The notes under the pieces were generated by a model, which worked only from the letters and a program-made list of their open reading frames with translations, was not told where the DNA came from and did not search any database. From Methanoregula sp. (GTDB lineage: Archaea; Halobacteriota; Methanomicrobia; Methanomicrobiales; Methanospirillaceae), in NCBI GenBank assembly GCA_028711405.1, contig JAQTSH010000076.1, positions 1 through 7,242 on the forward strand: DNA of 7,242 bases, read 5' to 3'. This document shows positions 4,826 through 7,242 of this stretch, piece by piece (positions within the stretch are counted from its first letter, which is position 1; each line of letters starts with the position of its first letter). The position numbers and the translations under genes were made by a program.

Positions 4826-5794
4826 ATGGACGAAAACCACACAATATGGATCGAGAAATACCGCCCGGCACACCTTGCCGAGATTGTCGGGCAGGACGAT
4901 ATCGTCGAAAGGCTCTCCTCCTATGTAAGGACGAAAAATCTCCCGCACCTTCTCTTCACGGGTAGCGCCGGGGTCGGGAAGACTACTGCGGCGGTCACGC
5001 TCGCGCGGGAATTCTTCGGCGAGACGTGGCAGATGAACTTCCGCGAACTGAACGCCTCGGATGAGCGGGGCATTGAGGTGGTGAGAAACCAGATCAAGCA
5101 GTTCGCCCGCACCTCCCCGCTTGGCGACGCAACCTTCAAGGTTCTCTTCCTTGACGAGGCGGACGCACTCACGACCGATGCCCAGTCCGCGCTGAGGCGC
5201 ACGATGGAGACCTACGCGCAGACCTGCCGGTTCATCCTCTCCTGCAACTACTCCTCGAAGATCATCGATCCGATCCAGAGCCGGTGCGCGATCTACCGGT
5301 TCAAACCTCTCGACGCGCGAGCGATAAAAGAAGAGATCAACCGGATCGCAGTAAAAGAGGGACTTGCGGTCACACCGGGCGCACTGGACGCGATCGTCTA
5401 CACCGCGCAGGGGGACATGCGCAAAGCGATCAACGCGTTGCAGGGCGCTGCGATCATCAGCCCGACCGTCGAAGAGTCGCGCATCTTCGCGATCACCTCA
5501 AACGCGCGCCCCGACGAGATCGAAGACCTGATCGCCGTCTCCATTTCCGGGGATTTTGACGGCGCTGAAGCGCTCCTTGCCACCCTGCTCCACGAACGGG
5601 GGATCGCCCCGAACGAACTGATCAACCAGTGTTACCGCACGCTCGTCAACCGGAAGATGGACCGGACGTTAAAAGTGCAGATGATCGATCTGCTCGGCGA
5701 GACAGATTTCCGGTTGTCCGAAGGGGCAAACAGCGACATCCAGATGGAAGCGTTGCTCGCCCGGTTCGTGCTTGCCACCCGGAAGAACGCGTGA
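4826..5794 (+). CDS. rfcS: Replication factor C small subunit (clamp loader ATPase)
   Basis: This 322-residue AAA+ ATPase is the small subunit of the archaeal clamp loader, which with the large subunit opens the PCNA ring and places it on primed DNA. The RFC boxes are present in order: WIEKYRP (8-14), Walker A GSAGVGKTT (46-54), ASDERGI (77-83), Walker B LFLDEAD (107-113), sensor 1 SCNYSSK (139-145), the SRC motif with its arginine finger (152-154), and sensor 2 GDMRKAIN (196-203). The C-terminal helical collar domain (about 230-322) is complete. Length is typical, and no intein interrupts the ATPase motifs where archaeal RFC genes often carry one. The ATG at 4826 gives MDENHTIWIEKYRP, the form I expect for methanogens. 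An ATG two codons earlier (4820) is too close to the ribosome binding site. The gene is followed after 9 bases by mcm. Confidence 0.97.
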   Translation: MDENHTIWIEKYRPAHLAEIVGQDDIVERLSSYVRTKNLPHLLFTGSAGVGKTTAAVTLAREFFGETWQMNFRELNASDERGIEVVRNQIKQFARTSPLGDATFKVLFLDEADALTTDAQSALRRTMETYAQTCRFILSCNYSSKIIDPIQSRCAIYRFKPLDARAIKEEINRIAVKEGLAVTPGALDAIVYTAQGDMRKAINALQGAAIISPTVEESRIFAITSNARPDEIEDLIAVSISGDFDGAEALLATLLHERGIAPNELINQCYRTLVNRKMDRTLKVQMIDLLGETDFRLSEGANSDIQMEALLARFVLATRKNA

Positions 5795-5799
5795 GGGTG
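5793..5799 (+). promoter_or_regulatory. Shine-Dalgarno site of mcm, overlapping the rfcS stop
   Basis: GAGGGTG begins inside the rfcS stop codon. Its GAGG core lies 7 bases before the GTG at 5804, which supports that GTG as the mcm start and suggests coupled translation. Confidence 0.5.
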
Positions 5800-5803
5800 T
5801 CCC

Positions 5804-7242
5804 GTGGAGAAGACTGCTGATCCTGGCGAGGTGGAGCGATCCGATGACTGGAGCCGGTTTCTCAAGACCCGGTACAAGAAACAGATCGGGGAACTTTCTC
5901 GCGAGTACCCATACAAACGATCACTCTTTATCGACTACCGCGACATCGAACGGTTCGGGAAAGCCGGGATCGTCCTCGCCGACGAACTCTTAGAGAACCC
6001 GGGCAAGGTGCTCGAGGATGTCTGGGACGCGATCAAGAACAACCAGTTGATCCGGACAAAGGATGGCAAAGACCCGCGCGGAATCAATATCCGGTTCACC
6101 AATCTCCCGAAGAAGACCGCCATCCGGAACATCCGGTCCGATGACATCAACAAATTCGTCTCTGTTGAGGGCATCCTCCGGAAGATCACCGAAGTCCGAC
6201 CCCGTGTCGTTGAAGCAGTCTTCAAGTGTCCAGCCGGGCACTTCACGGTAAAAAAACAGAAATACGGCAAGTTCATCGATCCGGACGGGTGCGCGACGGA
6301 CGGCTGTACGTTCAAGAAACTGGAACTTATCGCGAAACGTTCCACGTTTGTCGACTCCCAGAAACTCCGTGTGCAGGAATCCCCTGAAGGGTTACGGGGC
6401 GGGGAACAACCCCAGACGCTCGATATCGATGTGACAGACGATCTCGCGAACATGGTGGCACCGGGCGACCGGGTGATCATCAACGGGATCCTCCGTTCCA
6501 TGCAGCGGATCGTCAAAGGTGAGAAGAGCACGGTCTTTGACATCTTTTTAGAATGCAACTCGATCGAGATCGCGGAGAAGGAGTTTACTGAGGTCGAGAT
6601 CGATGAAGCGGCAGAGAACGAGATCAAAAAACTCTCCACCGATCCACAGATCTACAAGAAGATCACGCACTCCATCGCCCCCACCATCTATGGCAATGAG
6701 GACGTGAAAGAAGCAATCGCGCTCCAGATCTTTGGCGGGATCTCAAAGGAGATGCCGGACCAGAGCCGGTTGCGGGGTGACATCCATGTGCTCCTCATCG
6801 GGGATCCGGGTATCGCAAAGAGCCAGCTCTTGCGGTATGTCGTGAAACTCTCGCCCCGTGCGATCTACACGAGCGGGCAGTCCTCTACCTCCGCCGGGCT
6901 CACGGCAACTGCGGTGAAGGACGAGTTCGGGGACGGGCGCTGGACGCTCGAAGCCGGGGCGCTTGTGCTCGCCGACATGGGTATCGCTGCGGTGGATGAA
7001 ATGGACAAGATGGAGAAAGGGGATCGCTCCGCGCTGCATGAGGCGATGGAACAGCAGACGATCAGCGTCGCAAAAGCCGGGATCACCGCGACCCTGAAGT
7101 CCCGGTGCGCGCTCTTGGGCGCCGCAAACCCGAAGTACGGGAGGTTCGATATGTATGGCGACATCTCGGACCAGATCAACATGCCCCCGTCCCTGCTCTC
7201 CCGGTTCGATCTCATCTTCATCATGACCGATCAGCCGGAACA
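5804..7242 (+). CDS. mcm: MCM replicative DNA helicase (partial, C-terminus outside window)
   Basis: The frame is open from a GTG at 5804 to the right edge: 479 codons of a protein usually near 700. MCM forms hexameric rings that unwind DNA at the archaeal replication fork using ATP. The N-terminal domain and OB fold cover about 10-260, with a zinc site built from C142, H146, C163 and C168. The AAA+ core follows: Walker A GDPGIAKS (333-340), Walker B AAVDEMDKM (395-403), sensor 1 GAANPKYG (439-446), and the arginine-finger motif LLSRFDLIF (464-472). No intein interrupts these motifs, and no substitution of a key residue is seen. GAGG 7 bases upstream supports the GTG; a second in-frame GTG at 5831 is the alternative and would cost only 9 residues. 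Downstream of rfcS by 9 bases, it is almost certainly in the same operon. Confidence 0.97.
   Translation, partial: MEKTADPGEVERSDDWSRFLKTRYKKQIGELSREYPYKRSLFIDYRDIERFGKAGIVLADELLENPGKVLEDVWDAIKNNQLIRTKDGKDPRGINIRFTNLPKKTAIRNIRSDDINKFVSVEGILRKITEVRPRVVEAVFKCPAGHFTVKKQKYGKFIDPDGCATDGCTFKKLELIAKRSTFVDSQKLRVQESPEGLRGGEQPQTLDIDVTDDLANMVAPGDRVIINGILRSMQRIVKGEKSTVFDIFLECNSIEIAEKEFTEVEIDEAAENEIKKLSTDPQIYKKITHSIAPTIYGNEDVKEAIALQIFGGISKEMPDQSRLRGDIHVLLIGDPGIAKSQLLRYVVKLSPRAIYTSGQSSTSAGLTATAVKDEFGDGRWTLEAGALVLADMGIAAVDEMDKMEKGDRSALHEAMEQQTISVAKAGITATLKSRCALLGAANPKYGRFDMYGDISDQINMPPSLLSRFDLIFIMTDQPE

Noticed and set aside
5935..6639. Long minus-strand reading frame (234 codons) opposite mcm
   Set aside because: It is antisense to the clear MCM coding frame, has a Ser/Arg/Ile-rich composition without domains, and is explained by the codon bias of mcm.
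1..7242. Mobile elements, CRISPR arrays, tRNA genes and inteins
   Set aside because: No transposase-like or recombinase-like frame, no regularly spaced repeats and no cloverleaf was seen. The ATPase motifs of rfcS and mcm are uninterrupted.

Overview
The window reads as chromosomal DNA of a methanogenic archaeon, most likely of the order Methanomicrobiales (Methanoregula-like). The grounds are an archaeal clamp-loader small subunit directly followed by an archaeal MCM helicase, a DUF3821-type surface protein of the kind common in methanogens, TATA-box promoters at the archaeal spacing, mixed leaderless and Shine-Dalgarno starts, and frequent GTG/TTG starts. The genus is inference.

Layout. 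(1) 1-407, minus: N-terminal part of a membrane-anchored TPR protein that leaves the window at the left edge. (2) 408-935: a 528-base non-coding stretch, mostly AT-rich, with a GC-rich, hairpin-containing island at about 714-850. (3) 936-2312, minus: a MATE-type multidrug/cation antiporter that begins at TTG. (4) 2313-2640: a divergent intergenic region with a 12-base palindrome at the MATE start, a second copy of a ~21-base motif also found upstream of the TPR gene, and a possible 39-residue small protein. (5) 2641-3411, plus: a DUF169 protein of unknown function, probably leaderless. (6) 3412-3532: convergent spacer with T-tract terminators, including a two-way hairpin. (7) 3533-4561, minus: a secreted, C-terminally anchored DUF3821 surface protein. 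(8) 4562-4825: divergent intergenic region rich in hairpins, with the promoter of the replication genes. (9) 4826-5794 and 5804 to the right edge, plus: rfcS and mcm, nine bases apart and almost certainly co-transcribed.

The last two genes form one functional unit. RFC small subunits load the PCNA sliding clamp and MCM unwinds DNA at the fork. The other genes (TPR, MATE, DUF169, DUF3821) look like independent single-gene units concerned with the cell envelope or of unknown role. I see no mobile element, CRISPR array, tRNA or rRNA, and no clear new multi-gene system. The most interesting leftovers are the structured intergenic stretches, the shared upstream motif and the possible small protein.
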